Source of the DNA: Paractinoplanes rishiriensis
GTDB taxonomy: Bacteria > Actinomycetota > Actinomycetes > Mycobacteriales > Micromonosporaceae
Reading direction: 5' to 3'
Assembly: GCF_016862375.1 (NCBI RefSeq)
Contig: NZ_BOMV01000056.1
Coordinates: 88,845-152,844, forward strand
Length of the DNA stretch: 64,000 bases
The translations under genes were made by a program, and so were the position numbers. The notes below the pieces were generated by a model. The model saw only the letters and a list, made by a program, of their open reading frames with translations, was not told where the DNA came from and made no database searches. Position 1 is the first letter of the stretch. Each line of letters begins with the position of its first letter. Of the stretch, positions 32,926 to 41,865 are shown piece by piece.

Positions 32926-33836
32926 CTACCGCAGCCCCGCCGGCGACCGCGACGGATCCGGCCGCCGGCAAGCCCTCCGCCGCTGAGGTGGCCAAGAAAC
33001 GGCTCAGTTCACCCTGGGCCTCGGTGGCTGTGATCATCATCGCGGTGCTCTGGACCCTGCCGACCTTCGGCCTGCTGGTGTCGTCGTTCCGCCCGGAGAT
33101 GGCGATCAAGCGGACCGGCTGGTGGACGTTCTTCACCGACCCGGTCGTCACCATGGAGAACTACAAGTCCGTCTTCGGCGAGTCGGCGTCGGTCAACCTG
33201 GCTGAGTACTTCGTCAACTCGCTGGTCATCTGCATCCCCTCGGTGCTCATCCCGATGGCACTGGCGGCCCTGGCCGCGTACGCCTTCGCCTGGATCGACT
33301 TCCGCGGCAAGAACATGCTGTTCCTGGCGATCTTCGCCTTGCAGATCGTGCCGCTGCAGGTCACCCTGCTCCCGCTGCTCAAGCTCTTCGTGCAGTGGGA
33401 CCTGTCCGGCACGTTCTGGACGCTCTGGCTGGCGCACTCGACGTTCGCGCTGCCGCTGGCGATCTACCTGCTGCACAACTTCATGCGGGAGGTGCCGGCC
33501 GGCCTCATCGAGGCCGCCCGGGTCGACGGCGCCGGCCACGTGGCGATCTTCTTCCGTGTGATGTTGCCGCTGCTTACGCCGGCGCTGGCGGCGTTCGGCA
33601 TCTTCCAGTTCCTGTGGGTGTGGAACGACCTGCTCGTCGCCCTGGTCTTCGCGGGCGGCGGCAACGAGGTCGCCCCGATCACCCTCGCGCTGGCCAACCT
33701 GAGCGGCACGCGGGGCACCGCCTGGCAGCTGCTCTCGGCCGGCGCGTTCGTCTCCATCGTCGTCCCGGTCACGGTGTTCCTGCTGCTGCAGCGCTACTTC
33801 GTCCGGGGCCTGATGGCCGGCAGCGTCAAGGGCTGA
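32922..33836 (+). CDS. sugar ABC transporter permease (AglG/MalG-like)
   Basis: 304 aa. A ~30-residue Ala/Pro-rich cytoplasmic tail precedes six membrane helices. EAA motif: EAARVDGAGHVAIFFRVMLP (about 194-213). The C-terminus ends FVRGLMAGSVKG, typical of MalG-type permeases. It overlaps the preceding permease by four bases and is followed by a 16-bp terminator hairpin, so the operon has three genes. Confidence 0.94.
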   Translation: MTTAAPPATATDPAAGKPSAAEVAKKRLSSPWASVAVIIIAVLWTLPTFGLLVSSFRPEMAIKRTGWWTFFTDPVVTMENYKSVFGESASVNLAEYFVNSLVICIPSVLIPMALAALAAYAFAWIDFRGKNMLFLAIFALQIVPLQVTLLPLLKLFVQWDLSGTFWTLWLAHSTFALPLAIYLLHNFMREVPAGLIEAARVDGAGHVAIFFRVMLPLLTPALAAFGIFQFLWVWNDLLVALVFAGGGNEVAPITLALANLSGTRGTAWQLLSAGAFVSIVVPVTVFLLLQRYFVRGLMAGSVKG

Positions 33837-33851
33837 ACCCCTCCACCACAC

Positions 33852-33887
33852 CGCGAGGGCCGCACCCGATGGGGTGCGGCCCTCGCG
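33852..33887 (+). terminator. terminator of the alpha-glucoside-type importer operon
   Basis: Perfect 16-bp stem (33852-33867 with 33872-33887), GATG loop, followed by TTA. It starts 15 bp after the last permease gene. Confidence 0.85.
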
Positions 33888-34093
33888 TTACGCCCGGCCC
33901 TGCGCGGGCCTGCGCCTCTCATCAAGTCACCGCGTTGCTCACGCGTAGTGACCGGCGCCGGATGCCGGATGTCTGCGGCATGTGCGCCCACCGGACCCAT
34001 TGCGCAGCCCAGCGAGCGGCTCCTCCGTTCGGACGGGCGGTTGGCTGGCGCGGGGGTCGCCAGGGGATTCGATCAAGGTCTAGCGTCTGACCG

Positions 34094-34294
34094 GTGCTCG
34101 GACTTCGGAGATGGCGGGGGGCGATCGTGCCTGGTGATTACGGCCCGGAACTGGTCGACGACGTGTGCACCGTGGCCGGCGAGCCCTGGGCGGCGACTCA
34201 AGAACCGTCACTCGACTCGGGCGTGAGCTGGTCGGTGACCTGGAAGCGGCGGGACGGGCTGGTGCCGGTCGGTGCCGCGGCGGCCACCATTTAG
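34094..34294 (+). CDS. small hypothetical protein (leaderless)
   Basis: 66 aa, no recognised family, Trp-rich middle (EPWAATQE, SWSVTWKRRDG). The main support is upstream: TAGCGT at 34081-34086 is exactly 7 nt before the GTG, the same arrangement as at several clear genes in this window. The abrupt Ala/Thr-rich end suggests it could be the 5' part of a truncated gene. Located alone in a gene-poor stretch. Confidence 0.4.
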   Translation: MLGLRRWRGAIVPGDYGPELVDDVCTVAGEPWAATQEPSLDSGVSWSVTWKRRDGLVPVGAAAATI

Positions 34295-34922
34295 CCGTGG
34301 GAGTGCTTGGGGTTCTCCAGACACCATCCGAGCCGGGGACCGGTGCGGGGGATCGTTCCAGCCGGGCCGAGGATCGTTCTGGCGGGGCCGGTCGGGGCTG
34401 ATTGTCCGGGACGGCGATCGCGTCGAGGCGAGCGGTCCGGTCGAGGATGCGGAGCTTTGCGCGCCGGCCGTCGGAGATGTCGCTGGGGTAGGCGCGGCGA
34501 GCAGTCACCACGAAGATCTACTCTGGACAGAGCCGAGCGGCCCGCAGCAGGCCCTAACGGCGATTCCAGGGTATCTCTACCTCAGACGGAATTCGGGGCG
34601 TATCTATATACGAAACGGACGACAGCTTATTGTCCTACCCGTGCGCGCATCCGCCCCAAAGGAACGAAACGGTCGAATCGTACGCCCGACAAATCGGAAG
34701 TAACCGGATAGAATCATTGAACGCCCACTCAGGGGCAGGGTGATCTCCGCAAAACCTCGTGTCGCCCTTGGCTGCCCGCACCCCCGTCATCGGCGGACAC
34801 CGAGTGTCGGGGGTGTGAGCGGGCGGGCCGAGGATCGAAAACCTGGCAAACGCCTGCCGGCGGGGCGGCGTGACCCCACCTAACGGGTCAACGCCTGCTG
34901 GCACGTGAGGTCTGGATGCGAG
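34295..34922. other. 628-bp gene-poor, lower-GC stretch
   Basis: No frame looks like a real gene. GC drops between about 34560 and 34740 with AT-rich runs such as CTATATACGAAAC. A structured element lies at 34774-34824. Together with the small ORFs on either side, this may be a scar of an old insertion. Confidence 0.45.
34774..34824. terminator. bulged hairpin, possible terminator or structured RNA
   Basis: Outer 6-bp stem GCCCGC/GCGGGC and inner 7-bp stem ACCCCCG/CGGGGGT separated by a 4-nt bulge, with an inner TCGG/CCGA mini-hairpin. No T tract. It lies downstream of the minus-strand small gene at 34923-35147 and could end its transcript. Confidence 0.45.
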
Positions 34923-35147
34923 TCAGCCGGGGGTTGTCGCGCCTGGACGTAAGGTCCGCCAGGCTTCGCGTGCCGATGCCTCAAGTTGGTCGGCTGCAGC
35001 TTCCAGGCCCAGGGTGTGCTCGGCGGGCGTTCCGCATGTTCTCAGCCGGCCGGCGAGGTCACGCATGAGGATCACCTGCAGGTCGGCGAATGCGGCTGCT
35101 GCTCTGGCCCGCAGGAACGTTGTGGTCTGCTGCTGGGTGACCGCCAC
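34923..35147 (-). CDS. small hypothetical helical protein
   Basis: 74 aa, predicted all-helical, no signal peptide. It begins VAVTQQQTTTFLRARAAAAFADLQVILMRDLAGRL. GTG start with TACCGT (35153-35158) ending 5 nt upstream. I do not recognise the family. It is divergent from the chemoreceptor gene 167 bp away; whether the two are related is unknown. Confidence 0.5.
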   Translation of the reverse strand: MAVTQQQTTTFLRARAAAAFADLQVILMRDLAGRLRTCGTPAEHTLGLEAAADQLEASAREAWRTLRPGATTPG

Positions 35148-35314
35148 ACCTCACGGTAGGCCGCGTCCGGTTCACGGCATGGGCGTTCGGCCGACAGTCC
35201 CGGGAATCCACCAAAACGTGAACATCGCGCACTTGACGCTCGCATAGTGAAGGACGGTAAGCAGACGCCCGCGGGGGCAGAAACTCTGACTTTTCTTCCG
35301 AAAGAGGGAATGTT

Positions 35315-36952
35315 ATGGCTGCGATGACCATCTCCGCAGGGACAGCAACTGGCGCTGGGACCCGGCGGTCGTCGTTCGCTGATCTGAGCGTCAACGTGAA
35401 AATCCTCGCTGCGGTCGCGACCGCAGCGCTGGTCGCGTTTCTCGTCGGGATCCTCGGCCTGACGTCATTGAGCGGCGCCAGCAACTCGGCCCAGCTGATC
35501 TACAGCAGCAACGTCGCGAGCATCAAGGCGGTCGGGCAGTTGAACGCCGTCGTGTTGAAGGCCCGGGTGGACACTGCGAACCAGGCGCTGTCGGTGGATC
35601 CAGCCAAGACCAAGAAGTTCGCTGACGCGTTCACCGCCGACCTGGAGTCGTTCACCACCGCGATCGCCGCCTACCGGGCCAGCAACCCGGCGTCGGACGC
35701 CGCCCTGATTGATCAGTTGCAAACCGACTGGGATGCCTACGCCGACGTCGCGACCAACAAGCTGATCCCGGCCGGGCATCGCAAGGAACTGGGAGAATGG
35801 GCGGCGATCCGCGACCGCGAGGCGCTGCCGCTCCTGACGAGAATCCTCGACCAACTCGTCACCATGGACGGCCTGGAAACCGCTGACGCGGCGAAGAACG
35901 CCGCCGCGGCGAAATCCGGGTATGAGTCCAGCCGGACCACTTCGATCATCACCCTGACCGTCGGTCTGGTCCTCGCCCTGGCGATCGGTGTCATCGTCGC
36001 TCGGAAGATCGTGCAGTCGCTGACGAAGGTCACCTACGTGTGTGACGGCCTCGCCGACGGTGATCTGACCCGTAGCACCGGCCTGGACACCCGCGACGAG
36101 CCCGGCCGGATGGCCCGCGCCCTGGACACCGCCCTGACACGGTTGCGGCAGACCATCGCCACGATCGAGGGGTCCGCGACCTCGCTGGCCGGCGCGTCGG
36201 AGCAGATGACCAGTACCGCCGCCACCATCGCCGCGTCCGCAGAGCAGACATCGACGCAGGCGTTGGCGGCGTCCGCCGCCGCCGAAGAGGTCTCCCGCAG
36301 CGTCGAAACGGTCTCCTCGGGCAGCGAACAGATGGGTGCCTCGATCCGGGAGATCTCCCAGAACGCCGCGGAGGCCGCCCGGGTCGCCTCCGAAGCGGTC
36401 ACCATCACCGCCACCACCTCGGCCACGATGAACAAACTCGGCGAGTCCTCAGCCGAGATCGGCAACGTCATCAAAGTGATCACCGCGATCGCCGAGCAGA
36501 CCAACCTGCTGGCGTTGAACGCCACCATCGAGGCCGCTCGCGCCGGTGAGATGGGCAAAGGCTTCGCCGTTGTCGCTTCCGAGGTCAAAGACCTCGCCCA
36601 GGAGACCGCCCGGGCCACCGAGGACATCTCGCGGCGGGTCGAGGCGATCCAGGCCGACACCCACGGCGCGGTCGCCGCGATCGACGAAATTTCCATCGTG
36701 ATCCAACGGATCAGCGAGTTCCAGACCACCATCGCCTCCGCCGTGGAGGAACAGACCGCCACCACCGCGGAAATGAACCGCAGCGTCAGCGAAGCAGCCG
36801 GCGGTACCGGCGCGATCGCCCAAAACATCACCGGCGTCGCCGACGCCGCCCGGATGACCAGCCAAGGCGTCACCGAAACCCAGCAAGCCACCACCGAACT
36901 CGCCCGCATGTCCACCGAGCTCAGCGGCCTGGTCGCCACCTTCCGCATCTGA
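35315..36952 (+). CDS. methyl-accepting chemotaxis protein
   Basis: 545 aa. TM1 about 28-52, a four-helix-bundle sensor (about 53-208), TM2 about 210-232, a HAMP domain (about 233-285), then the methylation/signalling coiled coil with the hairpin tip VITAIAEQTNLLALNATIEAARAGE (about 388-412). There is no C-terminal NWETF-like pentapeptide. The ATG follows AGAGGGA. It senses an extracellular ligand and controls CheA. It stands alone, far from che or flagellar genes, in a low-gene-density stretch. In motile-spored actinomycetes such orphan receptors are common. Confidence 0.95.
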   Translation: MAAMTISAGTATGAGTRRSSFADLSVNVKILAAVATAALVAFLVGILGLTSLSGASNSAQLIYSSNVASIKAVGQLNAVVLKARVDTANQALSVDPAKTKKFADAFTADLESFTTAIAAYRASNPASDAALIDQLQTDWDAYADVATNKLIPAGHRKELGEWAAIRDREALPLLTRILDQLVTMDGLETADAAKNAAAAKSGYESSRTTSIITLTVGLVLALAIGVIVARKIVQSLTKVTYVCDGLADGDLTRSTGLDTRDEPGRMARALDTALTRLRQTIATIEGSATSLAGASEQMTSTAATIAASAEQTSTQALAASAAAEEVSRSVETVSSGSEQMGASIREISQNAAEAARVASEAVTITATTSATMNKLGESSAEIGNVIKVITAIAEQTNLLALNATIEAARAGEMGKGFAVVASEVKDLAQETARATEDISRRVEAIQADTHGAVAAIDEISIVIQRISEFQTTIASAVEEQTATTAEMNRSVSEAAGGTGAIAQNITGVADAARMTSQGVTETQQATTELARMSTELSGLVATFRI

Positions 36953-37510
36953 CCACCACCACGACAGCACCGGCCGACCCGAGTACTCGCGCGGCGTGTT
37001 GTTCAGGGGCAGATCCGAGAATTCCCTACCTGCGTCATAGGTGGGCCGGCCCTCCGCCGCGTCTAGGACAAGGCGTGCTTGATCGGCGGTTGCTGCTAGA
37101 AAGCGCGCCGGTCCAAGCTCGGCGTGCCATTCATCAGTCACACGCAGTACTTCCATGCGAGGCAGTGCGACGACGCAGAACTGTTTCTCTCAACCAAGGG
37201 CCCCGACTGGCCTTGCCGACGAGCGACCGCCGGGACTGACGGACGGGCAAGCCCTCGCCGTCTTTCTCGAAATACCAGAGCGTGGTCCCGGTCGCATACG
37301 CCTCGTTCCGCCTACGGCGATAGATGGACGACGCATGGCGGCAGCTCGACGTCGCGCCGCCTCCTGATCGAGGCGAGGCGAGGGCGAGGCCAGGCGGGGG
37401 GCGGTTCGAGAGCTGCGGGTTGCGCGGTCGCCACGCGTCGGAGCGGGCGGACGGGCGGAAGCGGGCCGGGCCGCCGCGCGCTGCGGCGGCCCGGCCCGGA
37501 CCGGTGGTGG
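36953..37510. other. 558-bp region between chemoreceptor and metalloprotease genes
   Basis: No confident gene. A minus-strand frame starting at 37156 (MEVLRVTDEWHAELG and ~65 plausible residues) looks protein-like down to about 36960, then runs antisense into the chemoreceptor gene; it may be a truncated gene. Around 37160-37440 there is no ordered coding signal. The right end holds the metalloprotease terminator. Confidence 0.4.
37462..37498 (-). terminator. terminator of the metalloprotease gene
   Basis: Perfect 16-bp GC stem (37462-37477 with 37483-37498), GCGCT loop, 12 bp beyond the stop codon. No T tract, as often in actinomycetes. Confidence 0.75.
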
Positions 37511-39418
37511 TTACGGCTGGCTTCGCGGGCTTTCCGGGGCCAGCGTGTCGACGAACTCGTGCGGGTCGTGGATCTCGGTGTTCTGGCGGGCTGCGTCGGT
37601 TTCGGCGGCCATCGCTCGGGCGACGCTGGACGGGTCGGCGCCGGACTTCTTGGCGGCCTTCGCCGCCTTGGCGTAGCCGGCCTCGGCCAGGGCGTAGGCG
37701 TTCCGGTAATCGTGCTTGGCGAAGGCGCGCGCGGCCAGGCCCAGGAACGTGTCGGCGGCGCGCAGTTCGGGCTTGGCCCTGTTCGGGGAGGCCAGTGCGG
37801 CCAGGCGGTTGGCGGCCTCCCAGTAGGCCGCGGTCAGGAAGCGGTCGCTGTTGTCCCGGTCGAACTGGCTGAAGTCCCAGTTCAGGTCGATGTAGCTCAT
37901 GATCGAGTTGCTCTCGTCGCCGATCCAGGCAAAGAACGTGTCGCCCTCGGGGCCGTAGTCGACGCCGGTCTCGCTGTCGTAGCCGTCGTGCGGGTGGGAC
38001 ATGCCCAGGTGGTGGCCGGCCTCGTGGATCTGGGTGGAGGTCAGGCCGTAGCCGCTCTCCACGATCTCCGGCGAGATGAAGGAGAAGACGTACGACTGGG
38101 TGCCGGTCACGTAGTCGTCGTCGGCGAAGCCCAGCGCGGGGGTGTCGACGCCCTCGCCGACCGCGTAGTTGAACAGCGGCATCTCGTAGTCGACCCGGCC
38201 GGCGTCGTCCTGGGTGCGGGCCAGGTTGTCCCGGTTGTAGAGGTACAGGTTGGCGAACGCCGGGTAGCCCGAGCCGGGGTAGCAGCTCTCGTCGGCGAGC
38301 AGGCCGAGGTAGCACTCCTCGGCTCTGGCGTCGTACGGGAGATCCTGGTCGTCGTAGCTGAGCTTGTTGCGCCAGCGCAGTTCGGACAGCTCACGGACCA
38401 GGAGGCGGGGGGTCTGATACTCCGCCGACGCGTCGACGCCGGGCCAGCCCTCGTACGTGTTGCTGTCGATGTTGATGGATTTCGGCGGGTTCGGGGCGGG
38501 CAGCTCGACCGGGTACAGCGGTGAGGTCGTCATCAGCAGGTTCAGCGCCGCGTATCGGGTGATCTTGCCGAGGTCGCCGGCCAGTTCACCGGGAGCGCGG
38601 TAGCCGCCGGCGGTGTACTCCCAGGTCGGCGGCATCCGGTAGTCGGGCACGTCGTCGCCGTCCACGTCCGGGTTGGTGACGTCGAAGTTGCTGGTCCAGG
38701 ACTCCGGACCGGCGGACAGGTCGTGGAACCAGACCCGGCGCGTGCGGCCCAGCCCGGTCTCCTCGTCGTCGGCGGTGGTGCCGCCCCACGCGATCAGCTT
38801 GCGGCTCTCCCGCTCCACGCCGAAGTCGTAGCCGGTGTCCGGGTCGGGCTCGCCGGTCTTGGTGTAGACGTGGAACTTGAAGTCGGACCGCCCGAACCAG
38901 TTGATGAAGAAGATCGTGTTGCGCCGGGTGTCCACGCCCGCGGGCGGGTTGAACGCCAGCCACTTCTCCACGCTCGGCGCGTCGATGGTGTGGTTGTCCG
39001 TGATGTCCCGGACGTTGGTGGCCTGGTCGTTGTACTCCTGCTGGAACTCGGTCAGCGGCGCCGGCTTCGCCAGCTTGCCCAACTGCTTGAAGAACCGGTT
39101 CTCGTACGCGCTGTCGGCGTACTTGAGGCGGTAGTCGTACGTGTACGTGATGCCGAGCTTTTCGGTGACCCCGTAGAGCAGCCGGCTGCGTACCACCGGC
39201 TCATATTTGCGGGCCAGTTCGGCGCTGAACGCCGTACGGCCGACCTGGTTTTGCTCATATCCCACGAACACCACGTTGACCGGTACTTTTTCCACCAGCC
39301 GCGGCTGACCACCGGGCTGAAGGTGCTGGTATCTGGCCGGTGCCGCCCCCGCAGGCGTGGCGGACGCCCCCGTGAGCACGGCGACCATCAATACGACGAG
39401 CGCGCTTCTCCGTCTCAT
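37511..39418 (-). CDS. secreted zinc metalloprotease (metzincin type)
   Basis: 635 aa. Signal peptide (about 1-26, ATPAGAA). The zinc site is HEAGHHLGMSH (HExxHxxGxxH, about 475-485), and a downstream Met-turn SIMSYIDLNW places it among metzincins. A ~450-residue N-terminal region precedes the catalytic core, which is unusual in length for small metzincins. The C-terminal tail is helical and Ala/Lys-rich. I do not recognise a narrower family. The ATG has CAATGT (39425-39430) ending 6 nt upstream, suggesting a leaderless mRNA. Substrate unknown; extracellular protein degradation is likely. Confidence 0.85.
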   Translation of the reverse strand: MRRRSALVVLMVAVLTGASATPAGAAPARYQHLQPGGQPRLVEKVPVNVVFVGYEQNQVGRTAFSAELARKYEPVVRSRLLYGVTEKLGITYTYDYRLKYADSAYENRFFKQLGKLAKPAPLTEFQQEYNDQATNVRDITDNHTIDAPSVEKWLAFNPPAGVDTRRNTIFFINWFGRSDFKFHVYTKTGEPDPDTGYDFGVERESRKLIAWGGTTADDEETGLGRTRRVWFHDLSAGPESWTSNFDVTNPDVDGDDVPDYRMPPTWEYTAGGYRAPGELAGDLGKITRYAALNLLMTTSPLYPVELPAPNPPKSINIDSNTYEGWPGVDASAEYQTPRLLVRELSELRWRNKLSYDDQDLPYDARAEECYLGLLADESCYPGSGYPAFANLYLYNRDNLARTQDDAGRVDYEMPLFNYAVGEGVDTPALGFADDDYVTGTQSYVFSFISPEIVESGYGLTSTQIHEAGHHLGMSHPHDGYDSETGVDYGPEGDTFFAWIGDESNSIMSYIDLNWDFSQFDRDNSDRFLTAAYWEAANRLAALASPNRAKPELRAADTFLGLAARAFAKHDYRNAYALAEAGYAKAAKAAKKSGADPSSVARAMAAETDAARQNTEIHDPHEFVDTLAPESPRSQP

Positions 39419-39574
39419 GCCGACACATTGCCATCAGTGCCCGCCGATGGAAATCCCGTGCGCGATGGTGATCGCGATGGATATCGAATTCGGCCCGGTT
39501 CCGGTGCGCCACGAGACCCGCCGCGGCGAGCCGGTGATCGACCAGATCCTCGCCGGCCCGGACAATTGACCCCC

Positions 39575-40207
39575 GTGGACCGGATAGACCTGGGCGAGGT
39601 GCCCTACGAGCAGGCCCTGCAGGACATGGCAGCCTGGGTGGCCGAACGCCAGGCCGGCACCGCCCCCGACCGCCTGTTCCTGCTGACCCACCCACCCGTG
39701 ATCACCTACGGCAGGACCACCGCACGCTCCGAACTGCCCGCCGACGCGAACTGGCTCCCCCAGGTGCAGGTGGACCGCGGCGGCCACGCCACCTACCACG
39801 GCCCCGGCCAGCTGGTCGGCTACCTGGTCATGGCCCTGACCCGCCGCCCGGATGTCGTTCGCTGGCTGGAGCTTGCGCTGATCGGCGCGCTCGCCGACCT
39901 CGGCTTTGCGGCGGTGCGGCGGGACACCCCCAAGGGCTCCCCCAGCCTGGTCGGTGTATGGACGCCCGGCCACGAGAAGCTGGTGTCGATCGGCATGCGC
40001 ATCCGGGGCGGCGTGACGAGCCATGGGTTCGCCCTCAACGTCGATCCGGACCTCGGCGTGTTCGACCGGTTCACGGCCTGCCGGCTGGAAGGGGTGACCA
40101 TGACGTCGCTGCACCGGATCGCGGCGACGGAGGGCCGGCCCACCCCGAGCGATTCCGAGGTCCGCGACGCCGTGGCCCGCCGTCTCGGTGCGGCCGTCCG
40201 CATTTGA
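39575..40207 (+). CDS. lipB: lipoyl(octanoyl) transferase LipB
   Basis: 210 aa. Transfers octanoate from octanoyl-ACP to lipoyl domains of 2-oxoacid dehydrogenases and the glycine cleavage H protein. Hallmarks: ITYGRTTARSEL, VDRGGHATYHGPGQLVGYLV (about 64-83), and SIGMRIRGGVTSHGFALNV containing the conserved Lys-less strand typical here. The usual catalytic Cys lies in FTACRLEGVTMTSL. GTG start with GACAAT ending 8 nt upstream and no ribosome site. lipA is not adjacent, which is unusual for actinomycetes. Confidence 0.95.
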   Translation: MDRIDLGEVPYEQALQDMAAWVAERQAGTAPDRLFLLTHPPVITYGRTTARSELPADANWLPQVQVDRGGHATYHGPGQLVGYLVMALTRRPDVVRWLELALIGALADLGFAAVRRDTPKGSPSLVGVWTPGHEKLVSIGMRIRGGVTSHGFALNVDPDLGVFDRFTACRLEGVTMTSLHRIAATEGRPTPSDSEVRDAVARRLGAAVRI

Positions 40208-40242
40208 GCCGCCCCGGGCACCGAAGCGGTGCGGTTCCGGGA

Positions 40243-40515
40243 TCAGCGCTTTTCGCAGGCCACCCCGTCGCGGTCCCGGTCCAGGTGGCGGTTGGCCAGG
40301 TAGAGCACCGGGTGAACCGTGAACTTCGTGGCCGGCTTCGCGACGCCGCGGACCACGTCGACCGCCTCCGGACGGGCCACCCCGTGCGGGAACTTGGCCT
40401 GCAGGTCGGCGCACTTCGCGAAGCGGGGCGGGGGTGGCGGCGGGGCGGCCTGGGCGGCGGCGGGAGCGAACGGCAGGGTCAGGGCGGCCGCAAGCAGCCA
40501 TCGTTGGTTGCGCAT
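40243..40515 (-). CDS. small secreted excalibur-domain protein
   Basis: 90 aa. Signal peptide (about 1-23), Pro-rich stretch, then an excalibur calcium-binding domain ending DRDRDGVACEKR, with the typical Cys pair (FAKCADL and VACEK). Such domains bind calcium through a DxDxDG loop and occur on secreted nucleases and envelope proteins. CACCGT ends 6 nt before the ATG. Convergent with lipB (35-bp gap). Role unknown. Confidence 0.85.
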   Translation of the reverse strand: MRNQRWLLAAALTLPFAPAAAQAAPPPPPPRFAKCADLQAKFPHGVARPEAVDVVRGVAKPATKFTVHPVLYLANRHLDRDRDGVACEKR

Positions 40516-40639
40516 GCCAGGACGGTGTCACGGGGCCCGGCCCGACCAGGGAGAAATCGGAAGAAACTGGCCTAACGGACAGTCCTGGCTGGACGAACCG
40601 CCAAGGCCGGCGGCCGCGAACGACCGCCGGCCAAGCGGA

Positions 40640-41827
40640 TCAGCAGCGGCCGCGGTCCTCCCACTGCTGGGTCCAGCCGGGCTCGGAGCCCTGCGTCCAG
40701 TACCGGGCCCGCCACAGGTGCACCCCGTCACCCGAGCGCGGCCCGTTCGGGTCGCCGAACTTGCTCCGCTCGTGCTTCACCAGGTTGCCGCCGGTGTAGA
40801 CGGCGCCGATGTTCCAGGCCGGCGCGTTGGCACAATCGGTGGCCGGAGGTGCCGTCGTAGGAGCGGTCGTAGGAGCGGTCGTGGGACTGGTCGTAGGCGG
40901 CGTGGTCGGGGTCGAGCAACCGCCGGTGGCGTCGACCGTGTCCGCGTACGTGCTCCCGGCCGTGCGATAGGCCGCCACCTTCGCGCTCGCCTGGCCCGGC
41001 GGCAGCACCTGGTTCTTCGCGAACAACACCCAGTCAACCTGTTCGATGTACGTGGACAGGCCGCCCGAGTGCGCGGCGGTGTCGATGAACCACAGGTTCC
41101 AGTTGATCGTCATGGTCTGCCGCGGGTAGTACTTGCCGGAGTGGTCGCCGACCTGCACACCGTCGATGTAGTAGACGATGTGCCCGTTCGCGACCTGCGC
41201 CACCAGGTCGTGCCACCCGTCCAGGCTGCTGCGCTGCGACGAGTGCACGTTGTCGGCGAACCACGGCTCGTTGCGGTAGGTGTACCAGCTGGTCTGGTAG
41301 TTGATCGGGCCGGTCTCGCCCCAGCCGCCGTTCGGCAGGTACTCGGAGATGTCGAGTTCGCTGTACGTCGGGTCGAGGTCGCCGTTGAGCGGGCTGATCG
41401 TGAAGAACGTCTGGTTGATGTGGTCGCCGTCGGCGCCGCTGACCGGTGTGTCGGTGAACCGGACCCGGCTGGCGTAGGTGCCCTCCAGGTAGCGCTTCTG
41501 GGTGGAGTACAGCTCGGCGTGGTTGGTGCCGGCCCCGGTGCCGTCGGTCGAGGCGGTCAGTTGCATGACCTTCTGCCCGCCCGAGGTGGGGAAGGTGATG
41601 CTGCCGGCCGACCAGGTCGCGCCGGCCACGCCGGGACCGCCGGAATAGGTGCGCGGCGTCCACCCGTGCGCGGTCAGACCGGGGTCGGCGGACGACGTGT
41701 AATGGAAGTCGTCGAACAGGAAACCGCAGTCGGCCGCTTCCGCGGTTCCGGAACTCAGCACGACGGCCGCGGTCGCGGTAAGGGCGGCCGCAGACAGCGC
41801 AGCCAGTCGACGTTTGTCAATGAACAT
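40640..41827 (-). CDS. secreted GH16-like glycanase with C-terminal CBM5/12
   Basis: 395 aa. Signal peptide (about 1-32), a concanavalin-type domain (about 33-280) with the GH16-like catalytic motif ELDISE (in YSELDISEYLPNGG), a Pro/Thr linker (about 305-332), and a CBM5/12 chitin-binding module (WNIGAVYTGGNLVKHE ... LWRARYWTQGSEPGW). The start is fixed by GAGGAG. It lies 38 bp after the second permease of the NgcEFG-like operon, so it may be co-transcribed. Chitin binding plus an amino-sugar importer suggests a chitin-associated beta-glycan as target; substrate is not readable from sequence. Confidence 0.85.
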   Translation of the reverse strand: MFIDKRRLAALSAAALTATAAVVLSSGTAEAADCGFLFDDFHYTSSADPGLTAHGWTPRTYSGGPGVAGATWSAGSITFPTSGGQKVMQLTASTDGTGAGTNHAELYSTQKRYLEGTYASRVRFTDTPVSGADGDHINQTFFTISPLNGDLDPTYSELDISEYLPNGGWGETGPINYQTSWYTYRNEPWFADNVHSSQRSSLDGWHDLVAQVANGHIVYYIDGVQVGDHSGKYYPRQTMTINWNLWFIDTAAHSGGLSTYIEQVDWVLFAKNQVLPPGQASAKVAAYRTAGSTYADTVDATGGCSTPTTPPTTSPTTAPTTAPTTAPPATDCANAPAWNIGAVYTGGNLVKHERSKFGDPNGPRSGDGVHLWRARYWTQGSEPGWTQQWEDRGRC

Positions 41828-41865
41828 GACCGGACTCCTCGGGGAGAAGAAGGGGAATGGGGGAT

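Noticed and set aside
34635..34904. 89-aa minus-strand frame in the gene-poor region
   Set aside because: No start signal, biased composition and it crosses the hairpin at 34774-34824.
36449..37156. 235-aa minus-strand frame antisense to the chemoreceptor 3' end
   Set aside because: Only the first ~65 residues look protein-like; the rest is chemoreceptor shadow. Kept as a note in the region entry rather than as a gene.
37134..38315. Arg/Pro-rich minus-strand frame overlapping the metalloprotease
   Set aside because: It is an alternate frame of the metalloprotease gene and the terminator; no motifs.
39447..39569. Small ORF just before lipB (about 40 aa)
   Set aside because: Codon use is plausible, but no ribosome site or leaderless hexamer supports it and it shows no family; it may be part of the lipB promoter region.
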